The notes beneath the pieces are model-generated. The model did no database searches. It worked only from the letters and a program-made list of their open reading frames with translations, and was not told where the DNA came from. DNA of 64,000 nucleotides from Aquimarina latercula DSM 2041 (GTDB lineage Bacteria; Bacteroidota; Bacteroidia; Flavobacteriales; Flavobacteriaceae), in assembly GCF_000430645.1 (NCBI RefSeq), contig NZ_AUMK01000021.1:1-64000 (forward strand), read 5' to 3'. Numbering within the stretch: the stretch's first letter is position 1; every line of letters starts with the position of its first letter. This document shows positions 46,004 to 53,514 of the stretch, piece after piece. The translations under genes were made by a program, and so were the position numbers.

Positions 46004-47413
46004 TTAGTTTCTTAATCGATATCTATTTACTGCATCGGATATTTCATACCCTAAACGATATCCTTCTGTACAATCGATCCTAATATGCACTCCTAGTGGA
46101 ATTCTTGAAAAAGCATTTTCTTCGGCCATTTCTGTAAATGAATCAAATTGTCTTGGTTGACCTAAGAATTCTGTTCTACCTTCGTGTGTTCGATCCGTGA
46201 AATTAGTATCGTTTCCAAACTCATCTATGAATATTCCTGCAGCAGCAGAAGCAAATGTAGAGTGACCAGATGGGTATCCTGGGAATGTAGGGTTTGGCCA
46301 AAAAATAAATTTAAATAAGTTTGTTTGATAATCAGGGTTAATGAATTCTTGAATATAAACACTTGGCCGCATTACTAAATACTCATACTTATCAGCCCAT
46401 GAAGAAACAGCTGCATCATTTAAAGAAAAACCTAGTTTAAGGAGCATAGCTAATGATCTATCATAATCAAGATCGTATTTTTCTATTAATTGATTAGCGA
46501 TAGCAATTTGTCTTCCAGGAGGACTTACCATTAAACCTTCTACATCATCTGACCAAAATTCTGCGATCCATAATTCTTCATTATTTTCTTCTGCAGCTCT
46601 TGTACTTACTGTGTACACTTCATTCATTTCTGCAAAATAATCACTATTTGGATCTGTACTATAATTTAATGGTGGAGGAATACTAGTAGTTTCTTCAGAA
46701 GAAATTACAAAAGTTCTTACTTTTCCCCAGTAAGGAAATAAACCACGTTCTGGTTCTGCACTATAGCTCCATAAACCTGGACCAACAGGCGGTTCGTAAT
46801 CAAGTGGTTGTGGTTCTAAAATTTGTGTTTCTGCTTCTGTATCCGTTTGACTATAAGCAATAACTTGTTTTGCTACGTGGGTTCCCCATTCGATAGAGTT
46901 TCTGATATCTCGTCGTCTTAATCTTTGCGAAAGTTGATCTTCATATTCAGATTGTAGTAGGCCTATCTTATTGTCTATAGATGGATCAATGTTATTCATA
47001 AAATGATCCATAACAATAGCGTAACATGTGTTTAATGCTAAGTCTAGACTGATATTTCTATCTCTTTCGCGATCATTTATTTGCAATCCATCCAGTCTAT
47101 TTTCTATAGAACGATATCCTCTCATATCGTGCACAGTAGTTTCATATGCTGCTAAGTGTATATACGCTAAAGCTCTAGCGGTTGCATTAGGTCGCATCCC
47201 GAATGCGTATTGATCTAATTCGACCCATAAAGAGTTCCAGTCAGTGATCAAATCGATAGTGGTATCAGATTCATTAGGACTTTTGTTTAGATCATCAATG
47301 GTTTCAGTATCCAATGTTTCTGAGTCTATTTCTTCATTGTCATATGAACAAGATTGTATAAAAATAGCCGTAATAGAGAATACTAGTAGTATTCTAAAGT
47401 TTGATAGTTTCAT
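46004..47413 (-). CDS. vanadium-dependent haloperoxidase-like lipoprotein (PAP2 fold)
   Basis: 469 aa, with a lipobox (FIQSC, Cys about 22). The C-terminal PAP2-type domain has the phosphate/vanadate motif PTFPGYPSGHSTFAS (about 370-384) and SRIPLGVHIRIDCTEG (about 432-447), with the Arg and His of the active site. Helical domain before it. It could be a haloperoxidase or an acid phosphatase; the two share this site. It was chosen as haloperoxidase because of the GYPSGH and HIRID forms and length. Upstream lies a 12-base inverted repeat. Confidence 0.85.
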   Translation of the reverse strand: MKLSNFRILLVFSITAIFIQSCSYDNEEIDSETLDTETIDDLNKSPNESDTTIDLITDWNSLWVELDQYAFGMRPNATARALAYIHLAAYETTVHDMRGYRSIENRLDGLQINDRERDRNISLDLALNTCYAIVMDHFMNNIDPSIDNKIGLLQSEYEDQLSQRLRRRDIRNSIEWGTHVAKQVIAYSQTDTEAETQILEPQPLDYEPPVGPGLWSYSAEPERGLFPYWGKVRTFVISSEETTSIPPPLNYSTDPNSDYFAEMNEVYTVSTRAAEENNEELWIAEFWSDDVEGLMVSPPGRQIAIANQLIEKYDLDYDRSLAMLLKLGFSLNDAAVSSWADKYEYLVMRPSVYIQEFINPDYQTNLFKFIFWPNPTFPGYPSGHSTFASAAAGIFIDEFGNDTNFTDRTHEGRTEFLGQPRQFDSFTEMAEENAFSRIPLGVHIRIDCTEGYRLGYEISDAVNRYRLRN

Positions 47414-47804
47414 AAATTGTATAGTTAATTGTTAGATTAAAAAACCGTGCTCTATCATTTCTGATTGGAGAATACGGCTTTCTAAATATTATTTCGACGT
47501 CAAATAATATTTAAAAAAGTAAGTGTCGAATTCTAAAATGATATTTATAATATCTTCACAATGTAGATTGATCCAAAATCAAAATTTCTTTAAATACTTA
47601 GCTAAGCGAATTCAAAAGAAATAACTTGATAATTACGACTAATATTGTTGAAGGAAATGGAGCTTTCAGTAGAACGTTTGTAAGTATTGCTAGATGACTT
47701 TTTATTTTCTGTGAATGGATTGTTTTATTCAGTGAAAGCTGTTTTTTTGCAAGTATACTAGCTGTTTACGGGTTGTTGTTTTATGTTGTATGTTAAACCC
47801 GTAG
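47414..47804. other. 391-base intergenic region
   Basis: Between the haloperoxidase start and the DUF983 stop. It contains the 12-base inverted repeat at 47483-47513 and, near the DUF983 gene, a weak hairpin TACGGGTT/AACCCGTA (47767-47803) that may end that transcript. No ORF that I would support. Confidence 0.5.
47483..47513. promoter_or_regulatory. inverted repeat upstream of haloperoxidase gene
   Basis: TAAATATTATTT, seven bases containing GACGTC, then AAATAATATTTA. Perfect 12-base arms about 70 bases before the start codon at 47413; a likely operator. Confidence 0.4.
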
Positions 47805-48173
47805 TTATTTATAACTCATAAAAAAGTTGATCCAAATGTTTCTAGATATTCTAAGAATTATGGGAAGAGAAACTATCATAACCGCTACAATTATGCAATA
47901 GGTTGGTATCAGGTTGATACCTAGTAAAAGATAAGACAGAATAAAGGCGGTGCCGGCAAATATAATACCTACTGGATAGCTAACATACATAGCTCCATAA
48001 AAAAAAGAAGGTTCAATTTTATATTTTGTATTACAAGAACTGCATCGTTCATTCATTTTTAGCGTATCCTTAATTAAATATGGATTTTTCTTAGAATACA
48101 TACTTTCGTTTTGACAAACTGGACAAGTTCCTTTTATGATACTATAAGCTTTTGTTCCTTTTAAAAAATTCAT
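47805..48173 (-). CDS. DUF983 family membrane protein
   Basis: 122 aa. An N-terminal four-Cys zinc ribbon (CPVC at about 17-20 and CSSC at about 45-48) precedes two transmembrane helices (about 63-85 and 90-112). This is the normal DUF983 layout; the family has no proven function, though Proteobacterial members are near cytochrome oxidase genes. Here cydAB lies about 2 kb away, with other genes between. Stand-alone gene, divergent from the AraC gene. Confidence 0.88.
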   Translation of the reverse strand: MNFLKGTKAYSIIKGTCPVCQNESMYSKKNPYLIKDTLKMNERCSSCNTKYKIEPSFFYGAMYVSYPVGIIFAGTAFILSYLLLGINLIPTYCIIVAVMIVSLPIILRISRNIWINFFMSYK

Positions 48174-48335
48174 CTGCTCTTAATTTGTAAGTTAACGACT
48201 TTTGTGATTTGTTACTCATTCTTAAAATAAAATGATTAAATGCATTATTTGATTACAAAATTAGTAATCCGTGTCGTTTTTGTTTTCATAGGTTTGTTGC
48301 ATTTTTTTGTACTTTTAAGACATATATATATTTAA

Positions 48336-49208
48336 ATGATCCCAATATTAAATATAACGCAATTTGATAAGGAAGAATCTTTAACCGATTTTTACAGTAA
48401 TGATCTAAAAAATCATTTAATTAAAAACAAGAACATCTTTCATAAGCCACATAAGCATGATTTTTTCTTATGTGTGTTTTTTTCGAGAGGTTCTGGTCTG
48501 CACGAGGTTGATTTTGATTCTTATACTGTAAAACCGGGAAGTGTATTTTTTTTGATGCCTGGCCAGACACATTATTGGAAATTTCAAGAACAACCAGAGG
48601 GGTATATCTTTTTTCATTCTCAAGATTTTTATGAATTTCAGTTTTCTAACAAAAAACTTTTACGATTTCCTTTTTATTATTCATATAAAAACCCTCCTTA
48701 TTTGTACTTAACTAAAGATGAGATGCCTGTAATTAAATCATATTTTGAACAAGTAAATTCAGAATATAACCAAACGTTGGTTTTTAATAAGGATAAAATA
48801 GTGAGTCTAGTAGATCTAATTTATATAGATTTATCTCGTTTGTATATTAATAGAAAGACGGAATGTTCATCATCAACTCCAACGTACCTAAAAACCCTCG
48901 CTTCTCTAGAAGTGGTTATAGAACAGTTTTATAAAAATGAAAAATCAGCTAAGTTTTATGCAGAAAAACTAAGCATTTCTCCAAAACATTTAAACAGAAT
49001 TGCAAAAACCACACTGAATAAAACTACAACAGATTTGATAACAGAACGTGTTATGTTAGAAGCAAAACGATTAATAGTTCACTCTGATAACTCTTTGTCA
49101 TTAATAGGGCAAAATTTAGGTTATGAGGACTATGCTTATTTTTCTAGGGTATTCAAGTTAAGAACAGATAAAACACCTTTAGAATTTAGAAGAGAATATC
49201 GTTATTAA
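48336..49208 (+). CDS. AraC-family transcriptional regulator
   Basis: 290 aa. The N-terminal half is a cupin-like ligand-binding domain (HKPHKHDFFLCVFFSRGSG, PGSVFFLMPGQTHYW). The C-terminal 100 residues hold the double helix-turn-helix of HTH_18: FYAEKLSISPKHLNRIAK, then LIGQNLGYEDYAYFSRVFK and the closing KTPLEFRREY. Targets unknown; the nearest gene, an NTF2-like protein, is convergent, and its other neighbour, the DUF983 gene, is divergent. Confidence 0.93.
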   Translation: MIPILNITQFDKEESLTDFYSNDLKNHLIKNKNIFHKPHKHDFFLCVFFSRGSGLHEVDFDSYTVKPGSVFFLMPGQTHYWKFQEQPEGYIFFHSQDFYEFQFSNKKLLRFPFYYSYKNPPYLYLTKDEMPVIKSYFEQVNSEYNQTLVFNKDKIVSLVDLIYIDLSRLYINRKTECSSSTPTYLKTLASLEVVIEQFYKNEKSAKFYAEKLSISPKHLNRIAKTTLNKTTTDLITERVMLEAKRLIVHSDNSLSLIGQNLGYEDYAYFSRVFKLRTDKTPLEFRREYRY

Positions 49209-49215
49209 AGTATGG

Positions 49216-49258
49216 ATGTATTAAGATCCAATCAATAATTGATTGGATCTTAATACAT
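49216..49258. terminator. very stable hairpin between convergent genes
   Basis: Perfect 19-base arms (49216-49234 and 49240-49258) around ATAAT; the core is GATCCAATCA/TGATTGGATC. It lies between the AraC gene and the NTF2-like gene, which converge. The T tract is short, so it may also protect 3' ends. Confidence 0.65.
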
Positions 49259-49290
49259 ATTGCAAGTTTTCTTTATAAAAAGAGTATTTC

Positions 49291-49647
49291 TTATGCGTGA
49301 TAATAGCGCTCTCTATAGATTTTATTATCCTTCCATTCTGTTACTACTGTTTGTTCAGAAAGCATTGTGCTTCCATCCTTAAGTTTCAGTTCCATAATAG
49401 CATCATAAAAAGAATGATTTCCGTTAACGGCGTAATTTCTAACCTCATATCTAATAAATTCAGAAAGCTGGTTATCAATAAAATCTTGTTCAAATTTTAA
49501 ATTGAATTCCTTTCCTTTTTTAGGTTTGTCATTGCTTTCTCTTAATTCTACATCATCGTGTAAATAAGTTTCCATTGCTTCGATGAAAGCTCCCTTAGCT
49601 AATAATTGATGAACATGTTTTAAATTGGTTTCTATTGTAGTTTCCAT
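49291..49647 (-). CDS. NTF2-like/SnoaL-like protein
   Basis: 118 aa. The pattern is that of the cone-shaped NTF2 fold: N-terminal helix (HVHQLLAKGAFIEAMETYL), DDVELRESNDKP, then strands ending LSEQTVVTEWKDNKIYRERYY. Many such proteins bind small ligands or have isomerase activity; none can be assigned. It lies between two AraC regulator genes and shares its upstream region with the second one, which is divergent from it. Confidence 0.8.
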   Translation of the reverse strand: METTIETNLKHVHQLLAKGAFIEAMETYLHDDVELRESNDKPKKGKEFNLKFEQDFIDNQLSEFIRYEVRNYAVNGNHSFYDAIMELKLKDGSTMLSEQTVVTEWKDNKIYRERYYHA

Positions 49648-49774
49648 ATGTATTTTATTTAAAGATTAATTATATATGCAAAGTTAGTCTGGTAATAGAG
49701 GTTCTGTAATGATAATTATTCCTTAAGAATGGTAGATTTTTCTTTTTTGATAAAATTTATTTGTTAATTTGAAT

Positions 49775-50620
49775 ATGAGATTAGATTATTCAAGTATAAA
49801 AGATGAGAGCTCATTTATTCTTACGAATTTTAATTGTTCTTCTTCACTAGATTTACTCAGAAATAAAGGGTTGTATAAGATTATATGGAGTAAAGATCAT
49901 GAAGTGAGTTTTCGTATAGATGGATCTCTTATAGAATTACAAAAAGATCAAATTATTTTTTGTACTCCACTTAATGTATTAGAAATAGAAAACAATACGG
50001 ATGGAATTATTTCGCTGGTATTTAATAGAGAATTTTATTGTATAAGGGATCATGATCAAGAAGTATCTTGTAATGGTTTTTTGTTTTTTGGTTCTTCAGT
50101 TCCGCAAATATTATCCCTTGATGAAAAAGAAAAAGTAAGTTTTTCTACGATGTTTGATTCTTTTAGAGAAGAATTTGAAAATAAAGATCAGATCCAAGGA
50201 GAAATGCTTCAGACACTTTTAAAAAGGTTTTTAATAAAATCGAGAAGATTAATTAAGGAAGACTTACCAGAATCTGAGATTCCGAATAACCAGTTAGACA
50301 TAATTAGAAAATTTAATATTCTTATAGAACAACATTTTCGAGAAAAACATCAAGTAGCGGAATACGCAGAGTTGTTGTTTAAATCACCTAAGACACTGTC
50401 TAATTTATTTAATAAATACAGTGATAAATCACCATTGGCAACAATTAATGAACGTATAGTGCTAGAGGCAAAAAGATTGTTGCTATATTCTGATAAAACA
50501 TCAGAAGAGATTGCTTACGAATTGGGATATAAAGAAGCAGGACATTTTTCTAAGTTTTTTAAGAAACATACTACTATGAATCCAACAGAATTTAAAAATA
50601 GAAAACTCACTAATTCATAG
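49775..50620 (+). CDS. AraC-family transcriptional regulator
   Basis: 281 aa from the ATG at 49775; the in-frame TTG at 49769 would add two residues. The N-terminal part is cupin-like (VSFRIDGSLIELQKDQIIFCTP). The C-terminal HTH_18 domain has AEYAELLFKSPKTLSNLFNKY, IVLEAKRLLLYSDKTSEEIAYELGYKEAGHFSKFFKK-type helices and TTMNPTEFKNR. It resembles the AraC gene at 48336 in its last 100 residues, more distantly at the N-terminus. The NTF2-like gene starts 128 bases away in the opposite direction and is its likely target. Confidence 0.93.
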   Translation: MRLDYSSIKDESSFILTNFNCSSSLDLLRNKGLYKIIWSKDHEVSFRIDGSLIELQKDQIIFCTPLNVLEIENNTDGIISLVFNREFYCIRDHDQEVSCNGFLFFGSSVPQILSLDEKEKVSFSTMFDSFREEFENKDQIQGEMLQTLLKRFLIKSRRLIKEDLPESEIPNNQLDIIRKFNILIEQHFREKHQVAEYAELLFKSPKTLSNLFNKYSDKSPLATINERIVLEAKRLLLYSDKTSEEIAYELGYKEAGHFSKFFKKHTTMNPTEFKNRKLTNS

Positions 50621-50652
50621 TATAAGTTACTAAATTCTTAATCACGATAATT

Positions 50653-50687
50653 AAAAGCCCAACTAGTAATTACTAGTTGGGCTTTTT
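50653..50687. terminator. bidirectional terminator
   Basis: AAAAGCCCAACTAGTA and its complement around two bases, flanked by A and T runs. It serves the AraC gene on one side and the OmpA gene on the other. Confidence 0.9.
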
Positions 50688-50716
50688 AATTTGTATTATT
50701 AGATTCTTTTAAAAGA

Positions 50717-51526
50717 CTAATTTTTCATATTATCTTTAACTAGGTTATAAAACTGATCAAATTTAGGATCAATTATAATACGAGTTATTGTTTCTATACC
50801 TTCCGTACCGTATTCACTTTTACCTAAAGATTCCATGCGTTTTGGATCTACTTTATAATCAGATTGAAGTACTCTAACTACTGATGCAGCTTGTCTAGAA
50901 CTTAAATCCCAATTGTCAATTAGTTTTTTTCCATCAAGCTTTAGTGCATTGCTGTTTCCTTCTACTGTAATAGTAAGATTAGGATTTGCATTCAATGTAG
51001 CAGCTATTTTTTCTAAAGTTGGTTTCGCTTTATCATCTACAATATAATTTTTGTCATTTTCTCCAAAAAGAGTTGTATTAGGTAGAATTATAAATATAGT
51101 ACTTCCGCTAATCTTTATATTATCGCCTCCAATAGCGTTTTTAAATTGACTAAATACAGCTAAATTCGTTGAATCATTAGCAGTAATAGCATCATTAATA
51201 ACATTTAGTTGTCTATCTTTTGCTTTAATGATTTCTTGAGACGTTTGTAAGTTAGTAGCTTTTTTATTTGATAATTCAGTGAAACTATTCATGTTAGCCA
51301 AAAGACTAGCGTTGGTTTCTTTAAGATCAGCTACTTGCGCTTCCATAGTTTTAACCTTAGATTCGCTTACTCTTTCATTCTTTTTGGCTTCTGTGAGCTC
51401 TCCTTGGGTGCTTTTTAGTTCTTGTCTAAGCTTATCAATTTCCGCAATTAGGTCTTTCTTTTTTTGTGCATGTACAAACGAATTTGTAAATAATAGTACA
51501 GAGGCTAATAAAATAATTTTTCTCAT
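50717..51526 (-). CDS. OmpA-family peptidoglycan-associated protein
   Basis: 269 aa. Signal peptide (1-20, LLASVLLFTNSFVHAQ), a long coiled coil (about 25-105, DLIAEIDKLRQELKSTQG onwards), then an OmpA-like C-terminal domain (about 145-260) with FGENDKNYIVDDKAKPTLEKIAATLN, NLTITVEGNSN and DLSSRQAASVVRVLQ. It should bind peptidoglycan in the periplasm. ATG 51526 is chosen: the longer reading from 51565 puts 13 Cys-rich residues before the signal peptide. Confidence 0.9.
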   Translation of the reverse strand: MRKIILLASVLLFTNSFVHAQKKKDLIAEIDKLRQELKSTQGELTEAKKNERVSESKVKTMEAQVADLKETNASLLANMNSFTELSNKKATNLQTSQEIIKAKDRQLNVINDAITANDSTNLAVFSQFKNAIGGDNIKISGSTIFIILPNTTLFGENDKNYIVDDKAKPTLEKIAATLNANPNLTITVEGNSNALKLDGKKLIDNWDLSSRQAASVVRVLQSDYKVDPKRMESLGKSEYGTEGIETITRIIIDPKFDQFYNLVKDNMKN

Positions 51527-51593
51527 TGGTTTAAGCGATTTGTTGCAGCAGCAAAAATAAAACAATTTTAGAAACTATATGTAGAAAGAAGAA

Positions 51594-52034
51594 TTATGAC
51601 TTTTTCAAAAGCTTTTCGGCATTAGCAATACTCAAATTAATTTGCTCTTTTAGCTTATTAACTTCTATTTCTTCTTCTTTTAGCAGTTTCATTTTTGCAG
51701 TAAACTTTTCCATGTCATCTGTTGTATTTTCTTCGCCGTGTGGGAATTTAGAGTTAAAATCACTCATCCAATCCATCATAAAATCATAAGAATCCTTAAG
51801 ATCTTTTTGTGCTTTTTCATATGGTTTTCCAACGGAAGTGGTATCAATCTTAGGTTCCAATTCCTTTATTAAAGAGCTCATAGATCCCATTTTAGGCATT
51901 ACTTCATCGTGTACGTCAATTACTTTTTGCATCAAAGCATCGAACTCTTGCTCTTCTTGAGACAATTTGTTACACGCAAAGTTTGTTAGAAGTCCGGTAA
52001 TTAATATTAAGAAATATATGTTTTTACTTTTCAT
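51594..52034 (-). CDS. small lipoprotein, alpha-helical
   Basis: 146 aa. Lipobox LLTNFAC (Cys about 21). The mature part is nearly all helix, charged and coiled-coil-like (KVIDVHDEVMPKMGSMSSLI, LKEEEIEVNKLKEQINLSI), with no Cys after the lipobox and no known domain. It is expected in the outer or inner membrane facing the periplasm. It lies 67 bases upstream of the OmpA gene, in the same direction, so the two may be transcribed together. Function unknown; a viral-type A superhelix family similarity cannot be judged by eye. Confidence 0.7.
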   Translation of the reverse strand: MKSKNIYFLILITGLLTNFACNKLSQEEQEFDALMQKVIDVHDEVMPKMGSMSSLIKELEPKIDTTSVGKPYEKAQKDLKDSYDFMMDWMSDFNSKFPHGEENTTDDMEKFTAKMKLLKEEEIEVNKLKEQINLSIANAEKLLKKS

Positions 52035-52112
52035 TGGTCTTGGTTTTTAATAGTTCAAATGTATTACTTTTTTGAATATGTATTATTCTGATATATTATA
52101 GATTAGGAAATT

Positions 52113-53351
52113 TTACGAGATTGTTTTTTTTCTTAGGTATTCCATTCCTAAAATTAATAATAGACTTGCTCCAAATAATGGGAATACTAACGATAGTAGT
52201 ATAAGTAGGATTATAATTCCATATCCAACTTTAAAAGATGAAGGAACTTTTGGAACTCCCCAACTTTTTTTTCGTTTTCTTAATAAATAAGATAGAATGG
52301 CTGATACACTCATTATGGTTAACGTGATCGCAGTAAGAAGAATTAACCACCAATTAACGATGCCGAACTGACCTTGATGAAACGCCATAAACCACATTCT
52401 TGCGCGCATTAAAACTCCTACATCTTTCCAGGTAAGTTTTAGAATGGGTTCACCGGAGTATTGATCAAAATGTATTTTTTGTTGGGTGTTTAAATCAGAA
52501 GGATTAAAGTTAGATACACTAAATACCCCTTTAGGTCCTTTAGGAAAACTTACCGTTACCTCACCTGGAAGTTTTATAGTTTTTGCTTTTTGCACCATTT
52601 GATCTAAGGTTAATGGTGTTCCAGTAATATTCGATTTTAGTTGATGGCCTCTCCAAGTTGTTGGATATCCAGTATTTGTTAACTTTTGAACGTTTTTGAA
52701 ATTTTCTCCAAAAACATCTGTCCACGGAAAACCTCCTAGTAAAATCATTACTAATAAAATAGATATCCAAAAACCTGAAATAGAATGAATATCTCTATAA
52801 AAAGTTCTACGGTCTAGGTTTGTTCTTGGGATAAAATATCCTTTTGATTTCCATCCTCTTTCTGGCCACCAAACATATAAGCCAGTAAGAATTAAAACAA
52901 TCATCCAACTTGCAATTAATTCGATGATTTTAGTGCCAAATTTGCCCATTAACAATTCTCCGTGTAATTTTCGAACCGTATGCATATTTGTTTGTTTGGC
53001 AATGATCTCACCAGAAACGGTGCCCAAATATGGATTTATGAATAAACTACTCTTACCTCCAAACCTTCCTGAGACAAATTCTGTAGCGTGATTAAGAGAT
53101 TTTGAGATAACCATTGAGTTTGGTTTTTTGATAGCTGTTTCATTAGCTATCTTCCATTGTTCTTCTAGAGAAATGGGACTATCCGTAATAACTACTTCTT
53201 TTATATGTTTCTGTCTCGGAGTCTCATAATCAGATTTAAATAAATAAATAATTCCTGTAATAGAAAGTATTAGAATAAATGGAAGAGATATTAATCCTGC
53301 GATAAAATGCCATTTCCAAAGCCATTTATTAAGTTTTGAATTTTTTTTCAT
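52113..53351 (-). CDS. PepSY-associated membrane protein (possible iron/siderophore reductase)
   Basis: 412 aa with four main transmembrane helices (about 15-37, 145-165, 190-212, 335-360) plus a C-terminal pair near 375-405. It begins with the family signature WKWHFIAGLISLPFILILSITG and has SWMIVLILTGLYVWWPERGW and FYRDIHSISGFW, with the His residues thought to bind haem, as in PiuB-type proteins that accompany TonB siderophore receptors. The TonB receptor gene is 164 bases upstream in the same direction, with a structured element between. Metal reduction is inferred from the family. Confidence 0.88.
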   Translation of the reverse strand: MKKNSKLNKWLWKWHFIAGLISLPFILILSITGIIYLFKSDYETPRQKHIKEVVITDSPISLEEQWKIANETAIKKPNSMVISKSLNHATEFVSGRFGGKSSLFINPYLGTVSGEIIAKQTNMHTVRKLHGELLMGKFGTKIIELIASWMIVLILTGLYVWWPERGWKSKGYFIPRTNLDRRTFYRDIHSISGFWISILLVMILLGGFPWTDVFGENFKNVQKLTNTGYPTTWRGHQLKSNITGTPLTLDQMVQKAKTIKLPGEVTVSFPKGPKGVFSVSNFNPSDLNTQQKIHFDQYSGEPILKLTWKDVGVLMRARMWFMAFHQGQFGIVNWWLILLTAITLTIMSVSAILSYLLRKRKKSWGVPKVPSSFKVGYGIIILLILLSLVFPLFGASLLLILGMEYLRKKTIS

Positions 53352-53381
53352 GATTGTAGAATTATCAGTGGTTGATAAAAA

Positions 53382-53487
53382 GATCTACTGCCATTATTTT
53401 CTATTACCCCACAATAGAAAATAATATGTGTAAACCAATTGTAGAGATGTCGACTCTTTAAACACATATTTACTATGACAGTAGATC
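53382..53487 (-). ncRNA. candidate three-way-junction RNA between TonB receptor and PepSY genes
   Basis: On the minus strand GATCTACTGTCAT (53475-53487) pairs with ATGGCAGTAGATC (53382-53394), 13 bp with one G-U wobble that would be a mismatch if the other strand were transcribed. Inside are ATATGTGT/ACACATAT (53462-53469 with 53424-53431), with an inner AGAG/CTCT, and a 13-bp stem ATTATTTTCTATT/AATAGAAAATAAT (53393-53405 with 53413-53425) with loop GTGGGGT. TTTTT follows the last pair, 30 bases before the PepSY start codon. It could be a riboswitch-like leader, a terminator, or a small palindromic mobile repeat. Confidence 0.45.
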
Positions 53488-53514
53488 ATAACTATATTTT
53501 AGAAACTTCTGGTT

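Noticed and set aside
53340..53514. Cobalamin riboswitch beside the TonB receptor gene
   Set aside because: CCACTG occurs near the PepSY start, but the rest of the B12-box context and the core stems do not; the element found has another shape and lies after the receptor gene rather than before it.
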